A stretch of 64,000 nt of DNA from Bailinhaonella thermotolerans (lineage in GTDB: Bacteria; Actinomycetota; Actinomycetes; Streptosporangiales; Streptosporangiaceae), in NCBI RefSeq assembly GCF_003594875.1, contig NZ_QZEY01000012.1:124001-188000 (forward strand), in the 5' to 3' direction. The notes under the pieces are model-generated. The model was not told the origin of the DNA, made no database searches, and saw only the letters and a program-made list of their open reading frames with translations. Shown here in pieces: positions 9,438 to 18,640 of the stretch. How positions within the stretch are numbered: the stretch's first letter is position 1; each line of letters opens with the position of its first letter. The translations under genes were made by a program, and so were the position numbers.

Positions 9438-10217
9438 TTACTGGGTGTGGTTGGCGCGGACCTCGGGCACGGTGGGCTCCCCGGGGCCGAAGGTGCGGCG
9501 GTAGCGTTCGCCGCTGCGGCCGAGCCTGCCCAGGTCGCGGCCGTTGACGTTGAGCTCGACCGCGCCGGCGTTGCCGATGAAGATGCGCGCCCGCTTGGGG
9601 ACCCGCCAGCTCCGGGTCCCGCCCGCGTGCACGAGCCCGGCGAACAGCCGCCGCCCGTTCGCGTCGCGCACGTTGACCCAACTGCTCTTCCGGGCCTTGA
9701 GCTTGAGCACCACGATGTCGTCGGCGGCTTCGGGGCGCGCCGGGACCTCGCGGATCGAGCCCGGGGTGGGGGCGGGCGGCGCCGCGTGGGTCACGGGCGG
9801 CGCCGCCGGTTGTCTCTCGACCATCTTGCGCGGGGCGTCGTCGCCGCCGAACAGCCTCGTCATCCCGAACACGACGATGAACAGCACGCCCACGGCCATC
9901 GCGGCCGTCCAGTTCAGCGAGCGCCTCTCCCGCATCTTGACCGGCGTCTCGGCCTGGAAGATCCGTGAGGCGCGCACCGGCGTCTCAGGGCCGTGGATCT
10001 CCTCGAAGGCGCGCAGGATGGGTCCCGGGTCCACACCGACCGCGCGGGCGAGGTTGCGCAGGTGACCCCGCGCGTAGAAGTCGCCCCCGCAGAGCGAGAA
10101 GTCGTCGCGTTCGATGGCGTGGATTACGGTCTCTCTGATCCGGGTGCGCTCGCTGACCTGTCTGACCGACATGCCCGCCTGCTGCCGCGCCTCGGACAAA
10201 GCCGCGCCTATGCTCAC
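9438..10217 (-). CDS. rodZ: RodZ-like membrane-anchored HTH protein (DUF4115)
   Basis: The 259-residue protein has an N-terminal HTH_25 domain ([20 protein letters not shown], about 3-22, continuing through [19 protein letters not shown]). A single transmembrane helix ([15 protein letters not shown], near residues 115-130) follows, then a Pro/Ala-rich linker and a C-terminal DUF4115 beta domain with the [17 protein letters not shown] pattern. RodZ proteins link MreB-type cytoskeleton to the wall-elongation machinery. GTG at 10217 is preceded by AGGAG at 8 nt; a GTG two codons upstream is too close to that RBS. Located between ftsK and rimO as in most actinomycetes. Confidence 0.88.
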   Translation of the reverse strand: MSIGAALSEARQQAGMSVRQVSERTRIRETVIHAIERDDFSLCGGDFYARGHLRNLARAVGVDPGPILRAFEEIHGPETPVRASRIFQAETPVKMRERRSLNWTAAMAVGVLFIVVFGMTRLFGGDDAPRKMVERQPAAPPVTHAAPPAPTPGSIREVPARPEAADDIVVLKLKARKSSWVNVRDANGRRLFAGLVHAGGTRSWRVPKRARIFIGNAGAVELNVNGRDLGRLGRSGERYRRTFGPGEPTVPEVRANHTQ

Positions 10218-10375
10218 CGCCACATCTCCTACCCCGTCTCTCCGCTCCCCCGCGACCCCGGAGCGGGAAGCCGTACGTGATCGACCGGTCGCGATCGGTA
10301 ACCGAGTGTACGAACGCGGTACCCCGTCGCGGGTGGACAATGTGGTTCGCGCTCGGCCTGGCTCCGACTATTCCG

Positions 10376-12904
10376 CTATTCCGCGCCCAGGGACGCGAGA
10401 ACCCCCGGCAAGTCTTCGGGTTTGACCAAGACGTCGCGCGCCTTGGACCCCTCGCTGGGGCCGACGACCCCCCGGCTCTCCAGCAGGTCCATGAGGCGGC
10501 CCGCCTTGGCGAAGCCGACCCGCAGCTTGCGCTGGAGCATCGAGGTGGAGCCGAACTGGGTGGTGACGATCAGCTCGGCGGCCTGGATGAGCAGGTCCAG
10601 GTCGTCGCCGATCTCCTCGTCGATCTCGCGCTTGGCGGTGGCCGACGCGCCCACGTCCTCGCGGTACTCGGCCTGCATCTGCTGCTTGCAGTGCTCGACG
10701 ACCTTGTTTATCTCGGACTCGGAGACGAAGGCGTTCTGGAGCCGCATGGGCTTGCTGGCGCCCATCGGGAGGAACAGCGCGTCGCCCTGCCCGACCAGCT
10801 TCTCCGCGCCCGGCTGGTCGAGGATGACGCGGGAGTCGGCGAGGGAGGAGGTGGCGAACGCCAGCCGGGAGGGCACGTTCGCCTTGATCAGGCCGGTGAC
10901 GACGTCCACGCTGGGCCGCTGGGTGGCGATGACCAGGTGGATGCCGGCGGCGCGGGCGAGCTGGGTGATGCGGACGATCGAGTCCTCGACGTCGCGCGGG
11001 GCGACCATCATCAGGTCGGCCAGCTCGTCCACGATCACCAGCAGGTAGGGGTAGGGCTGGTAGACGCGCTCGCTGCCGGGCGGCGGCACCAGCTTGCCCG
11101 CGCGCACGGCCTTGTTGAAGTCGTCCACGTGGCGGAACCCGCTGGCGGCCAGGTCGTCGTACCGGCGGTCCATCTCCCCCACGACCCATTCGAGGGCCTC
11201 GGCGGCCTTCTTCGGGTTCGTGATGATCGGAGTGATCAGGTGGGGGATGCCGTCGTACGACGAGAGCTCGACGCGCTTGGGGTCCACCAGCACCATGCGC
11301 ACCTCGTCGGGGGTGGCGCGCATGAGGATGGAGCAGATCAGGCCGTTGATGCAGGTGGACTTACCGGCGCCGGTCGCGCCCGCGATGAGGATGTGGGGCA
11401 TCTTGGCGAGGTTGGCCACTATCGTGCGGCCCTCCACGTCCTTGCCCAGGCCCACGATCATCGGGTGGTGGTCGGTGGTGGCGACCTGGGAGCGGAGCAC
11501 GTCGCCCAGGCTGACCAGGTCCTTGTCGGTGTTCGGGATCTCCACGCCGATCGCGGACTTGCCCGGGATCGGCGACAGGATCCGGACGTCGGCCGACTTG
11601 ACCGCGTAGGCGATGTTCTTGGTGAGCGCGGTGACCTTCTCGACCTTCACCGCCGGGCCCAGCTCGATCTCGTACCGGGTCACCGTCGGGCCCCGGGTGA
11701 AGCCGATCACCTGCGCGTCGATCGAGAACTGTTCGAGCACGCTCGTCAGCGCGTTGACGACCTGGTCGTTGGCCTTGGTGCGCGGCTTGGGCGCGCTGCC
11801 CGGCCGCAGGAGCTGCGGGTCCGGGAGGGTGTACGGCCCGCCGCCGGTGGACAGCACGAGCTGCTCGACCGTGCGCGGCGCGGGCGAGGGGTCCGGCGGC
11901 AGCGGCCGCTGCGCGGTGACCGCCTCGGTCTCGGCCGCCTCCTCCTCGGCCAGCCCCGGCACGATCTCCGGCGAGTGGCCGGCCCGCTTGCCGTCCGGCT
12001 CCTCCGCGATCACCGGGGTGTCGTACGGCTTGTCGTGGTCCTCCGGAGCGACCTCCTCGCCGCCCTTCTTGCGCGTCTGCCGCGGCTTGCGGGCCGGGGC
12101 CGCGCCCTGCCGCGCCGTACGGCGGGCGGGGCTCTCGCGGCGCAGCAGCAGCTCGCGGATCTCGGCCAGCCGCTCGGGGACACGGTGCACGGGCGTCGCG
12201 GTGATCACCAGGATCCCGAAGCCGCACAGCAGCGCCAGCAGCGGGATCCCGATCCATCCGGTGCGCACGAGGCTCATGAGCGGCGCGGACGCGAAGAACC
12301 CGACGAAACCGCCCGCCGCCCGCATCGCCGAGGCCCCGTCGGAGGGGTACGGCGTGCCGTGCGCGATGTGGCCGATGCCGACCATGCCGACCACGAGCGC
12401 GGAGAACCCGATGGTCATGCGCCCGGTCTCGGCGTTCTGGTCGGGGTGGCGCAGCAACCGCCAGGCCAGCAGCGCCAGCAGGATCGGCACCATCACGGTC
12501 GCCGACCCCACCGCGCCGCGGACGACGGCGTTGACGAAATCGGCGACGGGCCCCGTGGCGTCCCCCCACGTGAGCGAGGCGATCACCACGGCGAGCGCGA
12601 ACACGGCCAGCCCCAGCCCGTCGCGCCGGTGCGCCGGATCCAGGTCCCGCGCCCCCTGCCCGAAGGCCCGCACCGCCCCGCCGACCGCGTGGGCGATGAC
12701 CAGCCACACGCCCGCGATCAGCTTCCCGACCATGCTGAAGAGCCAGCCGATCGGATCCTGCTGCTGCGGGGCAGCCCCCTTGCGCGCGGGGGGACGCTTC
12801 TTCCCGGCACCCGTCCCGGCGCCGCCGGCCGCACGCCCGGACCCCGAGGCCCGGGCCCGGCCCGCGGCCCCCTTGGACGAGCCCTTGGACGTACGGGTGG
12901 CCAT
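10376..12904 (-). CDS. ftsK: DNA translocase FtsK/SpoIIIE
   Basis: The 842-residue protein starts with a basic Gly/Ala/Ser-rich tail, followed by about four membrane helices (residues 50-230), an acidic/Pro-rich linker, and the FtsK motor domain with Walker A GATGAGKST near residue 511 and Walker B LLVIVDELADLMM near 620. A C-terminal winged-helix gamma domain (about 775-842) would read KOPS-like sequences. It pumps chromosomal DNA through closing septa during vegetative and sporulation division. The ATG at 12904 is the first start consistent with the N-terminal membrane domain. Followed by rodZ after 158 bp that include a possible TACACT -10 element (10305-10310). Confidence 0.95.
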   Translation of the reverse strand: MATRTSKGSSKGAAGRARASGSGRAAGGAGTGAGKKRPPARKGAAPQQQDPIGWLFSMVGKLIAGVWLVIAHAVGGAVRAFGQGARDLDPAHRRDGLGLAVFALAVVIASLTWGDATGPVADFVNAVVRGAVGSATVMVPILLALLAWRLLRHPDQNAETGRMTIGFSALVVGMVGIGHIAHGTPYPSDGASAMRAAGGFVGFFASAPLMSLVRTGWIGIPLLALLCGFGILVITATPVHRVPERLAEIRELLLRRESPARRTARQGAAPARKPRQTRKKGGEEVAPEDHDKPYDTPVIAEEPDGKRAGHSPEIVPGLAEEEAAETEAVTAQRPLPPDPSPAPRTVEQLVLSTGGGPYTLPDPQLLRPGSAPKPRTKANDQVVNALTSVLEQFSIDAQVIGFTRGPTVTRYEIELGPAVKVEKVTALTKNIAYAVKSADVRILSPIPGKSAIGVEIPNTDKDLVSLGDVLRSQVATTDHHPMIVGLGKDVEGRTIVANLAKMPHILIAGATGAGKSTCINGLICSILMRATPDEVRMVLVDPKRVELSSYDGIPHLITPIITNPKKAAEALEWVVGEMDRRYDDLAASGFRHVDDFNKAVRAGKLVPPPGSERVYQPYPYLLVIVDELADLMMVAPRDVEDSIVRITQLARAAGIHLVIATQRPSVDVVTGLIKANVPSRLAFATSSLADSRVILDQPGAEKLVGQGDALFLPMGASKPMRLQNAFVSESEINKVVEHCKQQMQAEYREDVGASATAKREIDEEIGDDLDLLIQAAELIVTTQFGSTSMLQRKLRVGFAKAGRLMDLLESRGVVGPSEGSKARDVLVKPEDLPGVLASLGAE

Positions 12905-12993
12905 GATCCCGAGGCTACTGTCAAACCCCCACGCTCACGAGCACCAACACACCCCCAAGCCTCGCCCGGGGGCGCGACCCGGGCCGTGATCGT

Positions 12994-13032
12994 GCGATCC
13001 CGCTCCGTGAGGGCGCGGTGGGGCGGGATCGC
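12994..13032 (-). terminator. Hairpin after RNase J, next to GGATCGC repeats
   Basis: GCGATCCCGC (12994-13003) pairs perfectly with GCGGGATCGC (13023-13032). The right arm runs into about four tandem GCGGATC heptamers (13023-13053). It lies 26 nt past the RNase J stop and 89 nt before the ftsK start. Confidence 0.6.
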
Positions 13033-13058
13033 GGATCGCGGATCGCGGATCGGCCGGG

Positions 13059-14744
13059 TCAGACCTCGACGACCACCGGGATGATCATTGGGCGGCGGCG
13101 GTAGGTGGTGTTGACCCAGCTTCCGACGGTGCGGCGGATGAGGCGGCGGATCTGCTGGACGTCCGCGACGCCGTCGGCCGCCGCCTCCGCGAGGGCGGCC
13201 TCGATGGCGGGACGGACCTCGTCGAAGGCCGCTGGGTCTATGCCGGAGCCCCGGGCGTGGATCTCCGGCCCGCCGGTGAGCTTGCCTGAGGTGCTGTCGA
13301 TGACCACGACGATGGACACGAAGCCCTCGTCGCCCAGGATGCGGCGGTCCTTGAGCGCGATCTCGGTGATGTCGCCGACCGAGGCGCCGTCCACGTAGAC
13401 GTAGCCGGCCTGGACCGCGCCGACGATGCGGGCGCGGCCGTCCACCAGGTCCACGACCACGCCGTCCTCGGCGATGACGATGTTCTCGTCGGGGACGCCG
13501 GTCAGCGCGGCCAGGGCGGCGTGGGCGCGCAGGTGACGCCACTCGCCGTGGACCGGCATGAAGTTGGACGGGCGCGTCATGTTCAGGACGTAGAGCAGCT
13601 CGCCGGCGGGCGCGTGGCCCGACACGTGGACGAGCGCGTTGCCCTTGTGGACGACGCGGGCGCCCCAGCGGGTGAGGCCGTTGATGACCTTGTTGACCGC
13701 GGTCTCGTTGCCCGGGACCAGCGACGACGCGAGGACCACGGTGTCGCCGCGCTCGATGCGGATCGGGTGGTCGCGGTTGGCCATGCGCGACAGCGCGGAC
13801 ATGGGCTCGCCCTGGGACCCGGTGGAGATCAGCACGACCTCCTCGGGCGGCAGCTCCTCGGCCTCGCGCGAGTCGATCAGGGTGCCGCCGGGGATGCGGA
13901 GGTAGCCCAGATCGCGGGCCACGCCCATGTTGCGCACCATCGACCGGCCGATGAAGGCGACCTTGCGGCCGTGCTCGACGGCCGCGTCGAGCACCTGCTG
14001 CACGCGGTGGACGTGGGAGGCGAAGCACGCCACGATCACGCGCTGGTCGGCCGATCGGAACACCTCGTTGAGCACCGGCGAGATCTCGCGCTCGCTGGTG
14101 ACGAAGCCCGGCACCTCGGCGTTGGTGGAGTCGGACATCAGCAGGTCGATGCCCTCGGCCCCGAGCCGCGCGAACGCGGCCAGGTCGGTGAGCCGCCCGT
14201 CCAGCGGGAGCTGGTCCATCTTGAAGTCGCCGGTGTGCAGCACGACCCCGGCCGGGGTGCGGATCGCGACCGCCAGGGCGTCGGGGATCGAGTGGTTGAC
14301 CGCGAGGAACTCGCACTCGAAAGGCCCGAAGGAGATGCGCTCGTTCTCCTCGGCCTGGACCTTCACCGGCTGGATGCGGTGCTCGGCGAGCTTGCTCTCG
14401 ATGAGGGCGAGCGTGAGCCGGGAGCCCACGAGCGGGATGTCGCGCCGCTCGCGCAGGAGGTAGGGCACCGCGCCGATGTGGTCCTCGTGCGCGTGCGTGA
14501 GGACCACGGCCTCGACCTTGTCGAGCCGGTCGCGGATGTACTCGAAGTCGGGCAGGATCAGGTCGACGCCCGGCTGGTCGGTCTCGGGGAACAGGACCCC
14601 GCAGTCGACGATGAGCAGCCGGTCGTCGTATTCGAAGACCGCCATGTTGCGGCCGATCTCGCCCAGTCCGCCGAGGGCGACGATGCGCAGCCCGCCCTCG
14701 GGCAACGGCGGCGGCGGACCCAGCTCAGGGTGCGGGTGACTCAC
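13059..14744 (-). CDS. rnj: Ribonuclease J
   Basis: This is a 561-residue metallo-beta-lactamase/beta-CASP nuclease. The metal motif HAHEDH is at residues 84-89, and the beta-CASP region includes DSTNAEVPG and FASHVHRVQQ. The C-terminal part carries MPVHGEWRHLRAHA. RNase J combines endonuclease and 5'-3' exonuclease activity in mRNA decay and rRNA maturation. The dapA-rnj pairing, separated here by 31 bp, is the standard actinobacterial arrangement and suggests one transcript. Start at ATG 14744, preceded by GGAAACCGAG-type purines. Full length for the family. Confidence 0.95.
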   Translation of the reverse strand: MSHPHPELGPPPPLPEGGLRIVALGGLGEIGRNMAVFEYDDRLLIVDCGVLFPETDQPGVDLILPDFEYIRDRLDKVEAVVLTHAHEDHIGAVPYLLRERRDIPLVGSRLTLALIESKLAEHRIQPVKVQAEENERISFGPFECEFLAVNHSIPDALAVAIRTPAGVVLHTGDFKMDQLPLDGRLTDLAAFARLGAEGIDLLMSDSTNAEVPGFVTSEREISPVLNEVFRSADQRVIVACFASHVHRVQQVLDAAVEHGRKVAFIGRSMVRNMGVARDLGYLRIPGGTLIDSREAEELPPEEVVLISTGSQGEPMSALSRMANRDHPIRIERGDTVVLASSLVPGNETAVNKVINGLTRWGARVVHKGNALVHVSGHAPAGELLYVLNMTRPSNFMPVHGEWRHLRAHAALAALTGVPDENIVIAEDGVVVDLVDGRARIVGAVQAGYVYVDGASVGDITEIALKDRRILGDEGFVSIVVVIDSTSGKLTGGPEIHARGSGIDPAAFDEVRPAIEAALAEAAADGVADVQQIRRLIRRTVGSWVNTTYRRRPMIIPVVVEV

Positions 14745-14775
14745 TCGGTTTCCTCCAAGGTGCTCGGCAGGGAGC

Positions 14776-15693
14776 TCACCTGACCTCCACCTTCACCCCG
14801 CCGCGCGCGAGGTCGGCGCCCAGCTCCTCGATCTGCTCCGGCGTGGCGTCCACGAGCGGAGGGCGTACGGAGCCTCCGGGCCGGCCGAGCAGGTTGAGGG
14901 CCGCCTTGGCCATGATCGCGCCCTGGGTGCGGCACATGATCGCGGTCACCACGGGCAGCAGTCGCTCGTGGATCTCGCGGGCGCGCCGGACGTCGCCGCC
15001 GAGGTACGCGTCGATCATGTCGTGGATGTCCGCGCCGGCGACGTGGCCGACCACGCTCACCACTCCCGCCGCGCCGACCGACAACCAGGGCAGGTTGATC
15101 AGGTCGTCGCCGGAGTAGTAGACGAGGCCGGACTCGGCCATCACCTGGGAGCCGGCGAACAGATCGCCCTTGGCGTCCTTGACGGCGACGATGCCGGGAT
15201 GGCGGGACAGGCGAACCAGCGTCTCGCTGTGGATGGGGGTGCCGGTGCGGCCCGGGATGTCGTAGAGCATGTTGGGCAGGCCGGTCGCGTCGGCCACCGT
15301 CATGAAGTGACGGTAGATGCCCTCCTGCGGTGGTTTGTTGTAGTAAGGCGTCACCACCAGAAGCCCGTGCGCCCCGGCCCGCTCCGCGGCCTGGGCCAGA
15401 TGCACGGTGTGGGGCGTGTCATTCGTGCCGACGCCGGCGACGATGGTCGCGCGGTCGCCGACAGCCTCGATGACCGCCCGCAGCAGCCGGTCCTTCTCCT
15501 CGTCGCTCGTCGTCGGCGACTCACCCGTCGTGCCGCTCACCACGAGGCCGTCATGGCGCTGCTCATCCACCAGGTAGGTGGCGAGACGCCGAGCCCCTTC
15601 GTAATCGACCTCGCCGTCGGGCGTGAACGGAGTGACCATGGCGGTCAGCATCCGCCCGAAGGGCGCGGCGCTTGTTCCAGTTGGCGATGCCAT
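14776..15693 (-). CDS. dapA: 4-hydroxy-tetrahydrodipicolinate synthase
   Basis: This is a 305-residue aldolase-fold enzyme. The pyruvate-binding GTTGE is at 54-58, Tyr144 (MLYDIPGRT) is the proton-relay Tyr, and Lys172 in VAVKDAKGD is the Schiff-base lysine. It condenses pyruvate with aspartate semialdehyde in the diaminopimelate/lysine pathway; dapB is about 7 kb away on the same strand. The ATG at 15693 agrees with family length. No clear Shine-Dalgarno precedes it, so it may be leaderless or poorly initiated. A candidate structured RNA lies about 100-180 nt upstream. Confidence 0.95.
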   Translation of the reverse strand: MASPTGTSAAPFGRMLTAMVTPFTPDGEVDYEGARRLATYLVDEQRHDGLVVSGTTGESPTTSDEEKDRLLRAVIEAVGDRATIVAGVGTNDTPHTVHLAQAAERAGAHGLLVVTPYYNKPPQEGIYRHFMTVADATGLPNMLYDIPGRTGTPIHSETLVRLSRHPGIVAVKDAKGDLFAGSQVMAESGLVYYSGDDLINLPWLSVGAAGVVSVVGHVAGADIHDMIDAYLGGDVRRAREIHERLLPVVTAIMCRTQGAIMAKAALNLLGRPGGSVRPPLVDATPEQIEELGADLARGGVKVEVR

Positions 15694-16045
15694 AGACCGA
15701 ACGGTACCCCGATCGTCACCCCCCACGGACCCGCCACCCCGTCCCTGTGGACAACCGCGGACGCACCCGGCCGCGGGCCCCCATAGGAAGAGGCCGCTGC
15801 TATGTGCTCGGGGGTACACACAGCAGCGACCTCTACCGGTTGATCGTGGGTCCCCCTCAAGGCGTTACACGGATCTCCCAGAACTTTTCCGCCCTCTTTG
15901 CCCATATCCCTCGCCACCCCCACCCGCACCACCCCCGACCTGCGCGAACACCCTCCACCCCGCCCGGGGCGTACGGCTCGCCGCGCGCTCCCCCGGCGTA
16001 CGGCGGACGCGGGCACCGGCGGGGAAGCTCCGGAGGGCCGGGCGC
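15694..16045. other. 352-bp intergenic region between the diiron gene and dapA
   Basis: No protein gene is seen. It holds the dapA promoter region, a strong two-hairpin structure (15790-15875, annotated separately) and a CCACCC-rich tract. Two GCGTACGGC motifs occur around 15968-16007. Confidence 0.6.
15790..15875. ncRNA. Candidate structured RNA: two hairpins with complementary loops
   Basis: Hairpin 1 has a 17-bp stem with two mismatches (15790-15806 with 15817-15833). Hairpin 2 pairs GATCGTG (15842-15848) with CACGGATC (15868-15875) with one bulge. Loop 1 contains GGGGG (15810-15814) and loop 2 contains CCCCC (15852-15856), so the loops could pair with each other. On the minus strand it would be a terminator of the diiron gene or a leader of dapA; on the plus strand it could be an independent small RNA. 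Strand and function are not established. Confidence 0.4.
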
Positions 16046-17068
16046 TCAGAAGACCGGGATGATGTCCTCGGGGTCGAGGACGTCCACCTCGACGCCCTCG
16101 ATGTCGAGTTCGGGGATGGCGGGGAACCGGATGCCCCAGCGCTCGACGATCGCGCGGACGCGGGCCATCGCCACCCGCCAGTTCTCGGCCTGCTCCGCGT
16201 AGCCGAGCACGCCGAGCCCCGCCGTGCGCGCGTGGTCCATCAGCAGGCGGTGGTTGTGCAGGAAGTACGGCGGCAGGTCCCAGAATCCGCCGGGCGGCTC
16301 CCACAGGATCATGGACAGGAACACGAACCCGGCCCGGAGCTGGCGCGTGATCAGGGAGCGGGTCTCGTCGGTGAGGCCCGGCCACTCGTTCTCCAGGATC
16401 GTCATGCAGATCTGCAGGTGCCGCGACTCGTCCCGGCCGATCCGCCGGAACATCTCGGCGAACACCGGATGGGTCGTCCCCGCGGACATGCCCCGGAAGA
16501 GCGTGGAGGCGGCCATCTCGCCCATCATGAACGAGGTGAACAGCACCGGCAGGGAGTACTTCCCCACGGCCGAGTTGTAGCCGTTCCAGTAGCGCCCGCC
16601 GTTGTGGTAGAGCCAGCCGATGTTGTTGTGCGCGGCCCGCTCCAGGTCCGTCGAGGGCTCCCAGTCCAGCGGCCCGCCCGGCCACAGCCGCGCGATCGCG
16701 CGCTGGCAGCACTCCTCGTGGTTCATCTCGTCCCGGGTGATCGAGAAGAAGCACTTGCGGACCGGGTCCTCCTCGTGCTTCTCGAACGCCTGGATGGTCG
16801 CCCGGGCGAACACGGCCGGGCCCGAGGCGTCGAAGTTCGCCAGCACCGCGAACCAGTACATGACGCCGAGCCGCTGCTCGACCGTGAAGTCCTCCGCCCG
16901 GAGCCCGTCCCACGGCAGGTCGGCCGGGTTCCACACGGCCCGCTTGGACTTCTCGTAGATGGCGGCGAGCTTCTCGGTCTCGACCCGCCACTCCATCGGG
17001 TAGATGTTCGGCTGCGGCACGGCGGGGGCGGGCCAGAAACCGCCCTCGGGAACCTCGACGTCGGGCAT
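16046..17068 (-). CDS. R2-like (ferritin superfamily) diiron carboxylate protein
   Basis: The 340-residue helical protein contains a complete class-Ia/R2-type metal ligand set: Asp80 (ANFDASG), Glu114 and His117 (DEMNH), Glu184 (MMGEMAAS), Glu214 and His217 (DESRH). In R2 subunits of ribonucleotide reductase a radical Tyr lies four residues after the first His; here the residue is Cys121, preceded by Cys120, so normal radical chemistry is not expected. A diiron oxidase or oxygenase role is more likely, but the substrate is unknown. No large reductase subunit is nearby. It is divergent from a PLP-binding MocR regulator, sharing a 174-bp promoter region. ATG 17068 was chosen for the conserved MPDVEVPEGG opening and nearby GGGGAG. 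Confidence 0.7.
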   Translation of the reverse strand: MPDVEVPEGGFWPAPAVPQPNIYPMEWRVETEKLAAIYEKSKRAVWNPADLPWDGLRAEDFTVEQRLGVMYWFAVLANFDASGPAVFARATIQAFEKHEEDPVRKCFFSITRDEMNHEECCQRAIARLWPGGPLDWEPSTDLERAAHNNIGWLYHNGGRYWNGYNSAVGKYSLPVLFTSFMMGEMAASTLFRGMSAGTTHPVFAEMFRRIGRDESRHLQICMTILENEWPGLTDETRSLITRQLRAGFVFLSMILWEPPGGFWDLPPYFLHNHRLLMDHARTAGLGVLGYAEQAENWRVAMARVRAIVERWGIRFPAIPELDIEGVEVDVLDPEDIIPVF

Positions 17069-17228
17069 GACCGGTCACTCCCCTGTGACAGCTCTGCCCC
17101 CATCCTGAGCCGCCCCGTCACAACATTCAACCCCGCGCGGCCCGGGCCCGCACGCCCGCCGCCCACGCGACCCCCGCCCCCACCCCGTCCCCGGCCGCCG
17201 GTCACGGCCCCCGGGGGGACGGTAGCGC

Positions 17229-17242
17229 TATTCTCAGTTCTC
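17229..17242 (+). promoter_or_regulatory. -10 element of a probably leaderless MocR transcript
   Basis: TATTCT (17229-17234) lies 8 nt before the ATG and no ribosome site is visible, suggesting a leaderless message. The divergent diiron gene starts 174 bp away. Confidence 0.45.
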
Positions 17243-18640
17243 ATGAACGACGATAGCAGTATCGACCGTGTCGCCTCGATGCTGCGTGATCTCGCCGCGT
17301 CCCTGCGCCCGGGCGACCGGCTCCCGGCCAGCCGCGCGCTCACCGCCCGGTACGGCGTCAGCCCCGTCACGGTCTCGCGCGCCATCGCCCGCCTCGCCGC
17401 CGAGGGCACGGTCGTCACCCGCCCCGGCAGCGGCACCTTCGTCGCGGCGCGCCCCGAGCCGCCCGCCGAGCCCCCGGACCTGTCCTGGCAGTCCGTGGCG
17501 CTGGGCGATCGCGCCGTGGACGACCAGGTCGTGAGCACGCTCCTCACCGCCCCGCCCGAGGGCGTCATCCCGCTGACCGGCGGCTACCTTCCCCCCGGGC
17601 TGCGGCCCGACCAGGCCCTGTCGGCCGCCGCCGCGCGAGCCGTACGCCGCCCGGACGCCTGGTCCACGCCCCCGCTCGGCGGGCTGGAGGAGCTGCGCCG
17701 CTGGTTCGCCGCGCTGGTCGGCGGGGACGTGACCCCGGGCGACGTCCTGGTGACGGCGGGCGGGCAGGCGGCCCTCACGACCGCGCTGCGCGCGCTGGCC
17801 CCGCCCGGCGCGCCCCTGCTGATGGAGACCCCGACCTACCCGGGCGCGCTCTCGGCGGCGCGCGCGGCCGGTCTGCGCCCGACCGGCGTGCCCCTGGACG
17901 GCGACGGGGTCCGCCCGGACCTGCTCGCCGAGGCGTTCGCGTTGACCGGCGCGCGCGTCCTCTACACCCAGCCCACCCTGCACAACCCCACGGGCGTCGT
18001 GCAGCCGCTCAGGCGGCGCGAGGAGGTCCTGGCGGTGGCCCGCGCGGCCGGGGCCTTCGTGATCGAGGACGACTGGGGGCGGCACTTCGCCGAGCCCGCC
18101 CACTCCCCGCCGCCGCTGGCCGCCCTCGACCGGCACGGCGCGGTGGTCCACCTGTCGTCGCTCACCAAGGTCACCTCGTCCAGCCTCCGCGTCGGCGCCC
18201 TGGTCGCGCGGGGCCCGGTGGCCCGCCGCCTGCGCTCCACCTCACTCGTGGACTCGTTCTTCGTGGCCCGCCCGCTCCAGGAGACGGCCCTGGACTTCGC
18301 CACGTCCCCCGCCTGGCGACGCCACGTCGCCGCCGTGCGCGCCGAGCTCCTGTCCCGCCGCGACCAGGCCGCGGCCGAGCTGGCCCGCCACCTCCCGGAG
18401 GTCGCGTTCCGCCTCCCCCCGGGCGGCCTCCACCTGTGGCTCCGCCTGCCCGGCCACGTCGACGAGGCCGCCCTGGCCGACGCCGCCCTCCGCCACGGCG
18501 TGCAGTACAGCCCGGGCCGCCTCTACTACCCCGCCGAGCCGCCCGCCCCCCACCTGCGCCTCACCCCCGCCGCCCCCGCCACCCGCGCCGAGATCACCGA
18601 GGGCGTCCACCGCCTCGCCAAGGCCCTCGCCTCCTGCTGA
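17243..18640 (+). CDS. MocR/PdxR-type GntR regulator with aminotransferase domain
   Basis: The 465-residue fusion has an N-terminal GntR winged helix (residues about 5-75, with LPASRALTARYGVSPVTVSR) and a fold-type I aminotransferase domain. PLP-site features are YTQPTLHNPTGV (near 241), DDWGRHF and SSLTKVTSSSLRVG, where Lys binds PLP. Such proteins sense PLP or amino compounds and control vitamin B6 or GABA-type pathways. It is divergent from the R2-like diiron gene, which is its likeliest local target along with itself. The ATG at 17243 follows TATTCT by 8 nt. A much longer in-frame upstream extension is antisense to the diiron gene and rejected. Confidence 0.9.
   Translation: MNDDSSIDRVASMLRDLAASLRPGDRLPASRALTARYGVSPVTVSRAIARLAAEGTVVTRPGSGTFVAARPEPPAEPPDLSWQSVALGDRAVDDQVVSTLLTAPPEGVIPLTGGYLPPGLRPDQALSAAAARAVRRPDAWSTPPLGGLEELRRWFAALVGGDVTPGDVLVTAGGQAALTTALRALAPPGAPLLMETPTYPGALSAARAAGLRPTGVPLDGDGVRPDLLAEAFALTGARVLYTQPTLHNPTGVVQPLRRREEVLAVARAAGAFVIEDDWGRHFAEPAHSPPPLAALDRHGAVVHLSSLTKVTSSSLRVGALVARGPVARRLRSTSLVDSFFVARPLQETALDFATSPAWRRHVAAVRAELLSRRDQAAAELARHLPEVAFRLPPGGLHLWLRLPGHVDEAALADAALRHGVQYSPGRLYYPAEPPAPHLRLTPAAPATRAEITEGVHRLAKALASC

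Noticed and set aside
10277-13084. 935-residue plus-strand reading frame opposite ftsK
   Set aside because: His/Arg/Val-rich composition typical of antisense translation of high-G+C genes; the minus strand carries a full FtsK with motor motifs. The same applies to the long frames opposite pnp, infB and proS.
15790-15875. 6C RNA or other named actinobacterial RNA
   Set aside because: Loop composition (one G-rich, one C-rich on a given strand) does not fit two loops each with six or more C. No confident match from memory, so it is listed as an unnamed candidate.
15623-17242. A 540-codon N-terminal extension of the MocR regulator
   Set aside because: It is antisense to the R2-like diiron gene and low-complexity. 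The GntR domain starts at ATG 17243 next to a -10 element.
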